DNA of 64,000 bases from Tillus elongatus (Eukaryota > Arthropoda > Insecta > Coleoptera > Cleridae): NCBI GenBank assembly GCA_964006375.1, contig OZ023265.1, positions 117,875,858-117,939,857 of the forward strand. The letters run 5' to 3'. Below, piece after piece: positions 26,222 to 37,184 of this stretch. How positions within the stretch are numbered: position 1 is the stretch's first letter; each line of letters opens with the position of its first letter. Under the pieces are notes generated by a model that was given only the letters and a program-made list of their open reading frames with translations, searched no databases and was not told the DNA's origin. A program made the position numbers and the translations under genes.

Positions 26222-27311
26222 CAATAGCGGCTCGTGCCTTAATGCATTGGGGGTGCTGCACAAGAAAAAAAATGAAGGGCTCGCCTCTTCTTTCCCCGAA
26301 AATGTATTATAAAAAAACTACTTACTAAACTTAATAATTATTAACTACTTAGGAAGTTGTCCTCTAGTTAGTTATAGGTTATAGTAGTTAAAAAGTCATT
26401 TCCTTTGATATTTACTAACACAAATCACAATTCTGTCAACACTCAGCATTCACTTAGTTTATATGTTATAACATAACAGACCTATACTTATTCCTTAAAC
26501 GAAAAATCCATACGTCTATTTTTGATAGCCACAAACTGTTCTAAAGCTCTTTCATCAAAGTTCGGTATTTAAAATACAAAGTCCCTGTTTATTGCCAACA
26601 TTCTTAGCGCATTAAGTCGATCATTCGACATGCTATTCACGAGGAACTAATATATCGTAGTTATATTCCTTCTACTAACACTATATTTTAGACTATATTT
26701 AATTATCGTTGTTTAAATTACGTAATATTTTGCTGTATAGAAATCCATAATAACATTGCTTTAAGAAATATAATACGGTCCTGGCGATAAAATGAGCGAT
26801 TACGCCTGTGATTCGAGAACAGCATAACTGTATGCCGAGTCCCACCGTGGTCCGTTAAGCTGAAGCGATGTGGGCAAGGTCAAATATTCTATTCTCACAA
26901 CATCAAAGGGCCGCGCTACAAGATTCAGTGTTGGGTCTTATTATGCTGTGCTGTAAGTGTGGAATTTTAAATCGCACAACAGGATTGCTTATTCGGTCGT
27001 TTTTGACGAAGATAGTCGATCATTTCGCTTTGAAGTTTCACACTTAGTTAGAGCGCCGAAGAATACACACCGACGCAGTACTCAGTGTATATAGATGTAT
27101 ATAACGTCGGCAACCATTAACACACTATACATCTTCTGATTCTGTATTAATGGTTGCTGACTCTGCGATCCTCGATATACTAATTTTGTTTGTATTTGTG
27201 GAATGCAGGGGGTAAATTTTTTTTATTAAAATATAGCATAGCAAAAATATTATTTTCCCCGGCAGGCGGCAGTGCGCACGCACGGGCGCACTTATTGAGG
27301 AGCCGCCCCTG
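26222..27311 (-). mobile_element. hAT element with 8-bp target duplication and a transposase C-terminal relic
   Basis: Perfect 8-bp direct repeats GCCTAGAT flank the element at 26214-26221 and 27312-27319. The ends are inverted: left CAATAGCGGCTCGTG, right, reversed, CAGGGGCGGCTCCTC. On the minus strand around 26640-26500 one frame reads SMSNDRLNALRMLAINRDF, a stop, then IPNFDERALEQFVAIKNRRM. This is the C-terminal dimerisation region of hAT transposases of the ZMYM-like group. The upstream transposase domains are missing, so this is an internally deleted copy of 1.09 kb. Orientation is taken from the coding relic. Confidence 0.88.
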
Positions 27312-27474
27312 GCCTAGATATAATGAAGGCATAGTGAAATAAGTGTAGAGTGGGCACACTCAGAAAGCAAAACAAATGGATGATAAACGGACAATAACTT
27401 TGTGATACGGGTTGTCCAGGAACAGTTAGAGTTAAAATAAATACCCAAAAATTTAGCAGCTCTTGCTAGGTACA

Positions 27475-27600
27475 ATTATTCGGCAGAAGCACCTTTTTTT
27501 ACGAATAATTTGGTACCACACACATGGTATTTTGAATTAACATGTCGTTATGAACAGTCTATGATAATTTCATGATTGATAAGCGTAACATACATACACA
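27475..27600 (+). repeat. Fragment of the 22.2-kb foldback
   Basis: TATTCGGCAGAAGCAC, TTACGAATAATTTGGTACCA and CACACATGGTATTTTGAATT match 22625-22685 inside the foldback, and CATGATTGATAAGCGTAA matches its central part. A second member or piece of that family. It is followed by a CA/CG dinucleotide run at 27591-27625. Confidence 0.85.
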
Positions 27601-27642
27601 CACACGCGCGCGCGCACGCACACATTCTCGTTCTCTAGAGAC

Positions 27643-27647
<5 letters not shown>

Positions 27648-27731
<84 letters not shown>

Positions 27732-27860
27732 ATATAAAAATTTAAAGTGACCTCGAATATGGTTTGTAGGGGTCTAAGTCTGCACCCATTTGAAATTTTT
27801 TAAGATTAAAAAGTCGCCTAGGTCGAAATTTTTCTGCGAAAATGCTCAAAGTGTAATTTT
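27648..27860 (+). repeat. Family R fragment: (TA)n array plus 3' flank
   Basis: (TA)n (27648-27728) is followed by AACATATAAAAATTTAAAGT, GACCTCGAATATGG, GTAGGGGTCTAAGTC and CATTTGAAATTTTTTAAG. The same order follows the arrays at 32.3 and 34.7 kb. Confidence 0.75.
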
Positions 27861-28342
27861 AGATTCTATAAAGCCTTATATTTTTGTACAGATGCTTTAT
27901 TTAGCACCAATATACATAAATCAATGTTTATGGTTAGTACTTATATATAAAGCAGTGCCACATTTTTTATTATTTTTCTAGCTGGGCTGCACCGACTTTC
28001 CAGACTATTTTTAGAACTGTTTGAATGCGTGTTAATAATGTCATTCTTGATATCTGCGAAATGAATGAAATGTTAATTAACAACCAAACAGCCAGTTATC
28101 ATCAATTTCAATAAAAACTCAACTAGTAGGTAATTAAAAACTCGCCGAACGTAACCTGCAATTATAGGTGCTATTTCATCAAGCTGCATTTAGTTATAGA
28201 CAAGCAAATGGTAATTAAAATGAGTTATAATTTTTAAAAAACTGACTAAGAAATTACAAGTCAAGTATGTGTATTGTTTGTGTTAAAAATATGATAGTAA
28301 AAACGTCACTTGATGATTAACAAGCTTGTGGTCAGTTAAAAT

Positions 28343-28345
<3 letters not shown>

Positions 28346-28435
<90 letters not shown>
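28346..28435. repeat. (TA)n microsatellite
   Basis: TA array of about 85 bp with a short imperfect right edge. Confidence 0.95.
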
Positions 28436-28438
<3 letters not shown>

Positions 28439-28509
28439 TTTTTTAAATAATCGCTAACTGGGACTCTAACACCGATCTTCAAAATCCATTCAAATTTAAA
28501 GAATTAGTT

Positions 28510-28731
28510 TTAATAATATACCTTACTAATAGTGTACAATTCTTATGAAAATTCACTACTATAACGCACTTGCTGCGTCCAGAACTTTCTTGTCTTGAGG
28601 CTAGTTCATACAATCGCGCATCAAACCAACCTGGTTAACAAACTTTTTCAAGCCATTTACAAAAGGAAGGGACTCACCAAATTTGATTAACATCGGCCCA
28701 TTATTTTTTGAATAATCGGTGTGATACATAC

Positions 28732-28820
<89 letters not shown>

Positions 28821-28975
28821 AACACGAGCTGGGAGCCATAATTGCCAACAAAAGGTTTTGACCAAAAAAACCTGAAACACGTCGAGTTTGCTTGTGAGGG
28901 GGACAATTTTTGTCGCAAAAAGTATAGCCCAAACTTTATCCTCCTAAACGGGGGTGTCATCCCTGACATTTTTTC
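28510..28975. repeat. Family R pieces: inverted hairpin motif, then TA-bearing part
   Basis: 28540-28590 carries TTCACTACTATAACGCACTT and GCTGCGTCC, the reverse complement of the R hairpin motif. From 28640 the forward R core follows: CAAGCCATTTACAAAAGG, ACTCACCAAATTTGATTAAC, ATTATTTTTTGAATAATCGG, then (TA)n at 28736-28818. The right side (GAACACGAGCTGGGAGCC onward) does not match the other copies. Confidence 0.75.
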
Positions 28976-29039
28976 GAATTGGAGTAGGGGTCATGTGATA
29001 ACTCGTTGCAAACATCTTTTATACAGTGCTTTTTTATTT

Positions 29040-29480
29040 TTGAAATTCAGTCTGTTCGGTTAGAAGATATGGAGTTTTGAAATAGCACCAATGAATTTCC
29101 CCAGAAATTAAAAAAATACATCGTTTCACTTAAAAACATAGCATTCAAGTAAATGTTGAAAAGAATTAGACCACTCATACTATTAAACCAACAATATAAA
29201 AGTAAAGGTGTACCAAAATTTAGGTCTGTAAGTTTAAAGACAAAAAAATTATAGGCGTTTAGAAAAAAGAAATTTGGTGTTTTCCTCAAAACGAATACGA
29301 GTTATGTAAATAAAATGTCGCAAGAAGAGTATTCTGCAAACCCTTAGGTTTCAACTTCAACCGTCATTGTCCTTCATTTTACTAAAATATTTCCAGAAAA
29401 TTCATTTCGAATAGACCCTTTCTCTGATACTTTGGCAGTAGTTTTCGTTAAGTTTATGGTTTAACGGTCTATTATTTTAC
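29040..29480. repeat. Long variant of family R, paralogous to 56.6-57.0 kb
   Basis: Shared blocks with 56640-57070: ACCAAAATTTAGGTC, AAAGACAAA, TTTTCC(T/G)CAAAACG, CAACCGTCATTG(T/C)CC, TTCATTTTACTAAAAT, AATAGACCCTTTCTCTGATG-like, and AGTTTATGGTTT. This shows that the repeat has an extended unit beyond the (TA)n core. Confidence 0.8.
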
Positions 29481-30061
29481 TTCTACATCGCCACTTTCCT
29501 TAAAACTCGAGTAATATAGCGTTTTAGGGTTTATTTACTAGGAAACTTTTCATTTCATCAAACATTTGGTATTCTGTGCTGAAACTAAATTAGTGAATGT
29601 GGGGGTGGAATATTGTTGGCGACATTTTCTTGACAGAATGGCGTAAAACGTCTCCAGTATTTTCGGTACCCAGTTAGCACCCGACAAAGGAACGCTTCGA
29701 ATTGTTTTTGGGTAAGATCGCCTCAGGGGGTGGGGTCCAAATAAGGGTTGATTTGGTGAAAATTGACATTTTTCAATAAAACTCGAGTAACATAATGTTT
29801 CAACAGTTTATTCGTACAGGAATACAAATATTTTCTTTGTGGTCAAGTCACGGGCCCTAAATTCATTCTATAGGAATGTCTTTCTGAGAGAATAAATTGT
29901 CACACATCTGTGGAAGTTATGATTCAATTTGCAGCACCACTTTCCAATAAAAAAAATCGTTAACGACGAGCCAGCGTCATTTGTTTAAAAAAAAATTTCT
30001 TCAAATGAGTGCAAACTAGCCCCTCTAGTACCCAAATCCGGGTTCAGTTTAAATTTTTACC
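29481..30061. other. Family R-like sequence, no gene
   Basis: AT-rich. The end (CAAATGAGTGCAAACTAGCC and CAAATCCGGGTTCAGTTTAA, 30003-30050) is the reverse complement of the R 3' flank. The rest is unassigned. Confidence 0.5.
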
Positions 30062-31080
30062 TGTTTACATATATACAGGGTGACGCATTTCTACGGTAAA
30101 GCTACACATATGTCAAATTATACTGCAGAACTGATCGCTATAATAGAAGCCGTTAAATATGCAACAGAGACAGATTGTAAATCATTTCTTATTATTACCG
30201 ATTGTAAAAGTGTGTTTCAAAAGTTAGTAAATATGGAAAATAAAATCTCTAACAACCATTTATACTTTGAGTTATAAAAATATTTAAAAATACTACTCTC
30301 CAGTAATAAAACAGTTAAGTTCGTTTGGTGTAAAGCAGATTGCGAAATTGTCAGTAATGAAATTGTAGACCGACTTGTAAAAAAGACAGTCCAAGATGGC
30401 GAACCGACTAGATATATCTGCCCAGTAGAAGACTTTCTAACAGTAGGAACAAAATATGTTTATCAGTTGTGGTCGGAACAATATGCCAAAGACGTAAAAG
30501 GCAAATACTACAGATATCAAACCGGAATTGCCAAAAAATTGGTTTATCAATTGCTTATATAAAAAGTATTTTGTAACACAAATATGTAGACTAAGATTCA
30601 ACCATACCATGTTTCCTTTATATAAATTGAAGATAGGATTAGTTGATAACCCAGGGTTTATGTGTGGAGAAGTAGGCGACGCAGAGCATATGATTTTAAA
30701 TTGCACCTTAAATTTAAAAAAAAATAAAAAAGAAGAATTTATTGCAAAGATCAATAGTTTACCAAATATTGAAAAACCGTTTTTCTTATCACACAGTTAC
30801 TAGCGATGAAAGACCTTGACGTGTACAATACTCTACTCCGTCACATATACACCTTGGGCTTAACGCTATAGCGTAATAAATAATTATACAACCAACAAGA
30901 ATGACCAATAAGAATTTGTACATAACAAACGTTGTTAAGATTAGATAACAATAACTACTGCCTGTCCTTGTCTTTACCAAATCCAGTAGAGGTCTTCTTG
31001 TGTGTCTATTCAGTTGCGATGACCGACCCCATGACACGAAGATATGTGTCCCTTGTGTTAAGTCCTTAGAAATAAGTTAA
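30062..31080 (+). pseudogene. LINE RNase H domain and C-terminal tail relic
   Basis: Starts with HMSNYTAELIAIIEAVKYAT then FLIITDCKSVFQKLV (30110-30230), the catalytic Glu and Asp blocks of a LINE-type RNase H. After a stop the same frame continues VKFVWCKADCEIVSNEIVDR (the usual WVPxHxGxxxNExAD block, altered). A frame change gives ICRLRFNHTMFPLYKLKIGL and CGEVGDAEHMILNC (30575-30705), the C-terminal zinc-like tail that follows RNase H in such LINEs. The stretch ends with AATAAATTAATAAATAAAAC near 31075, a plausible 3' end. It is 5'-truncated at the RNase H domain. Confidence 0.85.
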
Positions 31081-31084
31081 TAAA

Positions 31085-31517
31085 TTAATAAATAAAACTC
31101 TGGACGCAGCAAGTGCGTTATGGTAGTGATTTTTTATTAAATGCTTCAAATTTTAATAACTCAGTTTCCTATAAACTTAGAAAGTTTAATTTTGGTATGT
31201 AGTAAGGTCTTTCCTAGGGAAAGATATCCACCAAATTTCATTAAAATAACTTTGTAATTTTTTAAAATTTGAGTAACTCAATTTTCTCTAAACTTAGAAA
31301 GTTGAATTTTGGTACGTAGTAAGGTTGAGGCAACATATATAGTAAATTTCATTGAAACAGCTTTGTTACTTTCGGAGAAAAAAAATTTTTTCGAAAGAAA
31401 ACTCAACATTTTTCCGGAAAACCCGTCTGATCTTTCTGGATAACGAACTCATCCAAGCCATTAATAAAAGACAGGCACTTGCCAAGTTTCATCGAAATCG
31501 GTTAATTATTTTTTGAG

Positions 31518-31555
<38 letters not shown>

Positions 31556-31600
31556 ATATAAAAATTAAACCTATTTACAAATGAACTTTAATAAGATATT
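31085..31600 (+). repeat. Family R, good copy with hairpin motif, core and (TA)n
   Basis: Begins GGACGCAGCAAGTGCGTTAT and GGTAGTGA. An ACTTAGAAAGTT(T/G)AATTTTGG unit follows in two tandem copies (31165-31200 and 31280-31320), then TTTTTCCGGAAAACCCGTC, AACGAACTCATCCAAGCC, GAAATCGGTTAATTATTTTT and a 32-bp (TA)n array, then AACATATAAAAATTAAA. It lies directly after the LINE RNase H relic. Confidence 0.85.
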
Positions 31601-32034
31601 ATGATGTGACAATACCTCTCTCAAGCACCCTAAAATATAATCAAAATGTGCACAGTTATATATGTTTTATTTCTTTTTCCCTTGTCTTAATACACTACAT
31701 ATTTTATGACAATCGATTTAATTTACTTATTTGATTTCATAAATAGTCGGTTAATAGTGACTTGGAATGAAGTAGACACCACATCTTCAAACATATTAAG
31801 AGAATATGAGTAAATCAACAGCAACTGGGAATGAATTCGGTCAGTCGCCCAGCCACGTGGTTAAAAAACACTGTTTGTATGATGGTTACAACTCTAGATC
31901 TAAATAAAAGGACTGTAACAGCGGCAGAAGCAGAAGTCAATGGAAGGTTGATGAATGAATCTCATGAGTCAATAAGAAAAGCATTGACTAACCAACAGCA
32001 ACCACATACTTATGATTTAAACATGTTTCAAATT
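31601..32034. other. No gene seen
   Basis: Spacer between two R copies. The small forward frame at 31831-32037 has no recognisable motif. Confidence 0.45.
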
Positions 32035-32450
32035 TGAATAGCTCAATTTTCTGTAACCCTAGAAAGCTGAATTTTGGCACATAGTTAGGTATTTCCCAAA
32101 GCAATATGTAGACCAAATTTTATCGAAACTTTCGGAAAAAAAAATTTTTTTTGAAAGAAAACTCAAAATTTTCCCGGAAAACCCCGTCCGATTTTCCTGG
32201 CCAACGAACTCATCCAAGCCATTAATAAAAGAAAGGCACTTGCCGAGTTTCATCTAAATCGGTTAATTATTTTTTGAGTTATCAGACGGATACATATATA
32301 TATATATAAGCATATAAAAATTCAAACTGACCCCGGATATGGGTTCTAGGGGTCCTAATTCGCGCTCATTTGAAAGAATTTTTGCAAAGTCTCACCATCG
32401 ATACCTCTCTATTAGTGAATTTTTTTTAATAAAAATTCACTAATAATAGA
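32035..32450 (+). repeat. Family R, copy with very short (TA)n
   Basis: Same order as the 31.1-kb copy: AGAAAGCTGAATTTTGGCAC, TTTCCCGGAAAACCCCGTC, AACGAACTCATCCAAGCC, AATCGGTTAATTATTTTTTG, AGTTATCAGACGGATACA, only about 15 bp of TA (32294-32308), then AAATTCAAACTGACCCCGGA, TATGGGTTCTAGGGGTCC and TCGCGCTCATTTGAA. It ends with an inverted AATTCACTAAT pair near 32410-32445. Confidence 0.85.
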
Positions 32451-32484
32451 ACTCAAGCAGTCTTTCTTTTGAATTAACTAAACT

Positions 32485-33240
32485 AATGAGATGTGCGAGT
32501 CATTCTCTGAATCTAATAGCAACAATTGATGTCAAAAATGCAATACAAAGCAATATATCATTAAGAACAAGATATACAAATGCTTTAGCTAAATGAACAA
32601 CACCACGGAAAATGGCTGGCAGACCAAAGAGTAGCGAAGTTCTTTATGAAGTATTAGGGCATACGTTGAGTTATCCTGGTGCACCTCTCTGGAATTCTTT
32701 ATTTGATTCAGTTTCTCAAATTCTAAACGACAATAAAAGTTAGCTCTGTTGTTTTAACTATTGAACGTAACATATATTTTGGGTATTTATTGCCTTGTTT
32801 AGGTGCCCTCTATATAAAATTTAAGACTTTAGTTTGAACAGTTGATTTTCGTTAAACCTATATTGGAGGTAAGCCGCGAAGCACTTCGTAAAAGATTGGA
32901 AAATTGTTTAGATTTCTCTTCAAGTGAAGCCCAGGAAGGTATCGTCGCAATTTTTACACTGCCACAATTTTAATTAAGGTGGACAACTAACTTAAAAGGT
33001 TTTATGAATGGAGATGACTTAAATGAAAATATAAAAAACGTATCTTAGAAACCATTAAATCCAACAATTTAGAAGGATATACAGACTGTTCAGCAGAGAG
33101 ACAAGTATCTACGCAAATAGATGATTTTCTCAAGTTAGAAAGCAGTCAGCAACATTAAAGGGAAGTAGTGGCAGAAGAAAAAAAATGAATTTGAAATTTT
33201 ACAATACCTCAATGGATGTTATGTTCTCCCTTTTTTTTTT
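32485..33240 (+). pseudogene. hAT transposase relic
   Basis: One forward frame from 32491 reads MCASHSLNLIATIDVKNAIQ, then ISLRTRYTNALAK, a stop, then PRKMAGRPKSSEVLYEVLGH and APLWNSLFDSVSQILNDN (the family's Cys-x-TRWNS block, altered). Later come EALRKRLENCLDFSSSEAQE and IVAIFTLPQF (the block before the conserved HPxFKLRW), and NEFEILQYLNG. These match successive blocks of one hAT transposase group whose proteins contain CASHTLNLIA and TRWNSLFD. There are stops and gaps, and neither the zinc finger nor the C-terminal dimerisation region was seen. No end repeats were found. Confidence 0.75.
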
Positions 33241-34482
33241 GTTATTTAAGTTATATAAAAGAATGACTATGGATTTTTATTTTGTGAACATGTTTTTAAA
33301 CAATTAAGGATGCCAAAAACTACAGTCGAATACATTCAGTTTTTGACTTGATAACAAACACAGGTGAACTCTTAAGATTAAATAATACATATTGGAGTTG
33401 ATACCGCCGACTTCTTTATAATAACTCAAATACACATGCAGTAATTGAATTACTGTTAGAAGTAATTGAATTACTGAGAGGGGTAATTGAACTTACACAT
33501 TAAATAATTGCTGATTTAAAAAAAATTAAAATTACAAAGTGGCAACCTCTCGTGGATTTTTTGTAAAACGTTTTTCTAAGTCCAGGTTTAATTCCCCACG
33601 ATTGTTTTTGCCTGCAATATTTCTGCTTTTCGATATTTGAGATCGCCTGTTTAGCTGAAGTGACCGGCACTGTATACCATCACATAATTTCGACAAAATG
33701 CACAAACAAATTAAATTCTATGTTACTTTTTAAACCAAATCCGTAAGTTGTAATAAATAAATCAGTTATATACAAATTCCTTTGATTCTCGAAACTTGCT
33801 TACGATTCAAAAACTGGGTTATCTTTAGTACACAAGTGTACTTTGCTCGAATCAGAAATATATCACATTTTGAAATTGTATATAGCAACAAGGTTGTTCA
33901 TATTGTGTTGTGTTTTCCGAATACATACTAAATTATATACATTACACATCATTCTGCTGTGCTGTTATTTAATAAGGTCACTAAGATAAACTTTTTTTAA
34001 GTTCAACTTGTAAATGTGGGTTATTTATGAATTATATTGTGGTAGTTACCTTGATTTCCGCAAAGTCGTGTACTCAAGGTGTTACGCATTGTCCTAGGAC
34101 TCTATACTGAAGTGCTTAATAATTATATAATTATAATACGCATATCAATGGGATTCGTTAAACAATTAACGCAAGCATCTTTCATTATTTTCATATTCAT
34201 CACTGATAGGTCCTGTCACTATAGGTCAACATTTTTTATTTATTTTTAAATAATAACAACCCGAGGGGAATCTATGCAAAGACATGCCAAAAAATGTTAC
34301 ATATGAGTATACTAAGGTATCTCCATTCAAATACGAAATTGTTTTATTATAAAATTAATCAAAATTTTACTGGGAAAACAACGGATATATCGGCAGCCAA
34401 TAAGAAGGGATTATAAAATTATTTTGGAATTTTAAGCAACACGCTGACTTTGGATTATAAGGATCTATGTAAAAAAAATTTT
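33241..34482. other. No gene seen
   Basis: AT-rich. A short repeated AGTAATTGAATTACTG word occurs near 33438-33478. Otherwise unassigned. Confidence 0.5.
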
Positions 34483-34582
34483 TTTGGAATATGAGTTACT
34501 TAGTCAACAAGGTTCTATGGGTATCGTAAAACCTTTTAAATCTAAGTTTAAATTTATTGTACGCACAATTAAGCACATCAAC

Positions 34583-34625
34583 AATTTTTTTTTTTTTACT
34601 TTAACGTCGGTCTATTTCCGCGTTT
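34583..34625 (-). repeat. SINE 3' tail fragment
   Basis: Poly-T followed by ACTTTAACGTCGGTCTATTT and CCGCG, the reverse complement of the SINE tail (CGCGGAAATAG, CCGAC, then A-rich). Confidence 0.75.
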
Positions 34626-34639
34626 TATTAAAATTGATC

Positions 34640-34653
34640 CACCCTTACTGGGT

Positions 34654-34744
<91 letters not shown>

Positions 34745-34870
34745 AACTGAAATTGACACCAGATATGGGTTCTAGGGGTGATGATAGTTCGCGCTCATTT
34801 GAAGAATTTTTTTTTCAAAATTCAAAAGTTGCGATCTTCTCATAAGCCAATTTTTTCGACAAAACTTCGC
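34640..34870 (+). repeat. Family R fragment: (TA)n and 3' flank
   Basis: (TA)n at 34659-34741 is followed by TTTAAACTGAAATTGACACC, AGATATGGGTTCTAGGGGT, TTCGCGCTCATTTGAAG, CAAAATTCAAAAGTTGCGAT and CTCATAAGCC. Confidence 0.8.
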
Positions 34871-35394
34871 TAAAAGAAGACACTGCCGTATGTAGGTTTG
34901 AACTAGTGTGAACAAATAGAGTCATTAGTTTATTAAAAAAAATCGAATGTGGCCCCCACAAAAAGTTTACTATCCCATTTTAGAAACTAATAGACCTGTG
35001 TAAATATTGACGTCATATTTTCAACCTTGTTTAGGACTAGAAATAAGGGTAATGTAATTTACGTATTAAAATCTTAGTTCTACGATTTCATTCTTTCATA
35101 TACGCTACAATGTACTCTAGCCGAACTCAGTGTTTACGTTATCAGACCTCTTCTGCATGTGCAGGCTGAAAGGGACATGGAAAAAGGCCGTATATGGACG
35201 GGACCTTGAATATGCTTTAACTAAGAGGGTAGATTAGGATTATTGTGTTACAATCTATCATTGAGTCTTGTTGAGGTAGAAGTGAGATTAGGAAACGTGT
35301 TATGTTGTCAGTTCTGTGTAGAGAATGATAATAAAGCGGATTGACCGGTAAGTAACAATTTGCTAACTGACCACAGACGACTCCAGGAACATCC
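34871..35394. other. No gene seen
   Basis: Spacer with no recognised feature. Confidence 0.45.
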
Positions 35395-35725
35395 AACTAG
35401 CCTTTACTTATCCAGCCTTAGCGAAACGAGCCTGTGTGGCATTAGCTTGTGCGGAACCTGCCTATGTGGCACTAGCCTTCGTTGCACAAGCCTCCGTGGC
35501 ATTACCTAGCCTGTGTGACATCTCCCTACGCAGATCACCTCCTTGTAACCGCAACTAGATTTACTCCCCTAAATCAGCCAGCATCGTGGCGTCTCCATAA
35601 CCTGTGTGGCGCACTCCACGCAGTCTTTCAACTAACCTTTACTTATCCGGCCTTCGTGGCATTACCTAGCCTTTGTGGTGTGCCCCAACCCGGGTTACCT
35701 ATTGTTTGATCATAACCAGCCATAA
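35395..35725. repeat. Degenerate CCTnTGTGGCATTA-type repeats
   Basis: About ten irregular copies of AGCCTGTGTGGCATTA and variants (GCCTATGTGGCACTAG, GCCTCCGTGGCATTAC, GCCTTCGTGGCATTAC), every 20-60 bp. The same motif makes up the 500-bp units at 36.6-38.2 kb. Confidence 0.75.
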
Positions 35726-35775
35726 CTCTTGCAAAGATACCCAACATGGGTGACGTACTCTAACTAGCTTGTTGA

Positions 35776-36006
35776 TACTCTGTCTTCAAAATAGCTTGCT
35801 TGGCTGGGGGCATCCGTTACGGTGGTGTAGCAGCAGGTGCTGAGTTCGTGAGGCGTATGGAGTGTTCAGCAAATGAAGTCGGTTCACCGTCATCCGCAAA
35901 CACATCGCTGAACTCTGCGAGGAGCCTGTTAACCCCCTTCTGCTTTTCGTCGAGCACCCCCCACTCTTCTTCTCCTAAAGAGTGTGCTGCCAAGGCTGGA
36001 ACTTAA
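35776..36006 (-). pseudogene. Ty3/Gypsy pol fragment (protease-RT linker)
   Basis: The minus-strand frame reads GVNRLLAEFSDVFADDGEPT, SFAEHSIRLTNSAPAATPP, a stop where Tyr is expected, then RMPPAKQAILKTE. This is the conserved LLxxFxDVFAxDGxPTxFAEHxI ... PPYRxSPxK segment just before the RT domain of Ty3/Gypsy polyproteins. Only about 75 residues survive, without RT, integrase or LTRs, and it sits between GTGGC-rich repeat blocks. Confidence 0.85.
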
Positions 36007-36639
36007 TGACAAGCCAGTAGGTAAGGCGTCTGTTTGGGTAGACAGACTGACACATTAGAACTACACATTTTGAATTGTGGAAGTATGGGCTCTGCATTAC
36101 CGACATCACAGCTGGCAGGTACCGACATGAAAGGTGACAGTTGACGTTGTCCACACTTTTTAGTGTTTGGTTGCTCCTAAACTAGGAAACTTTTCTAGGG
36201 GTTTTTTAGTTAGGTGATGACGTCATCGGGGCTTTGATTTTCATATTTGTAACTGAATGCGTTGTGGTCTGGCACTATTTATTTAATTCTGTTAAAAAAA
36301 GCAGAGCAACTACTTGCTGTGCTTGTACCCAGGTACCTTCTAATGAAAGTCCGGCAACCTATCCGATGCGCTAACGAGATTTAGGAAAAGTATGTGTTTC
36401 AAGCTGTTATATATGCGTACGATAAACGATATCTTATGTAAGACCAGCTTAATATTTAAATATTTCTATTTATATTAAACGTACTTTAATCAGTAAAAAA
36501 GCCCTAGTTTATGTACAAAAAACAAATAATTCATTTGTTACACACGGCTTAGTTAAATACAACGGAACAATCCTTATGTAAGAACAGCTCATTATTTAAA
36601 TGTTTAGATTTATAGTAAACGTACTGTACTATAAAAAGC
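36007..36639. other. No gene; one short duplicated phrase
   Basis: TTATGTAAGACCAGCTTAAT with ATTTAAATATTT (36430) recurs as TTATGTAAGAACAGCTCATT with ATTTAAATGTTT (36573), a local duplication of about 140-bp spacing. Otherwise unassigned. Confidence 0.5.
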
Positions 36640-37092
36640 ATACTACTTGTGGTATCTTTAAACTGTCGAGTAACTAAGTTTGTGTCTACGAGCCCTCGTG
36701 GCAAAAGACTGTGTAGCGCTCTCTCAATTTGTGGACCAGCTACTGCAGTTCATCCTTAGCCTATCTGGCGTTAGTTAGATTGAGGGCTAACCCAGCTTCA
36801 CTTTGGTGGTCTACGTGGCAGTGGCTTATAACACATTTAAATTGTCCATTAACTTAGACGCTGTTTATTAGCTTCATGGACTTTGGGGCGCTTCCTAGCC
36901 TTGTGGTATCAGTTTCGGTAGTTCATCCTTAGCATGCGTGGCCTTAGTTAGATTGGAGGCTAACACATTTTTCCTTGAGTGCCTTTCGTGGCAGTGGTCT
37001 GTGTGGCATTACCACCCGACCCTTGCGGCATACCCTGTTGAGTTATCAAGTCAATACAATATAAACTTGTCTATGTGCGCTTATTAATGCTG

Positions 37093-37184
<92 letters not shown>

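Noticed and set aside
26222..27311. A small host gene with an IPNFDERALEQF segment
   Set aside because: The segment is flanked by hAT-type ends and an exact 8-bp duplication, with an in-frame stop, so it is a transposase relic.
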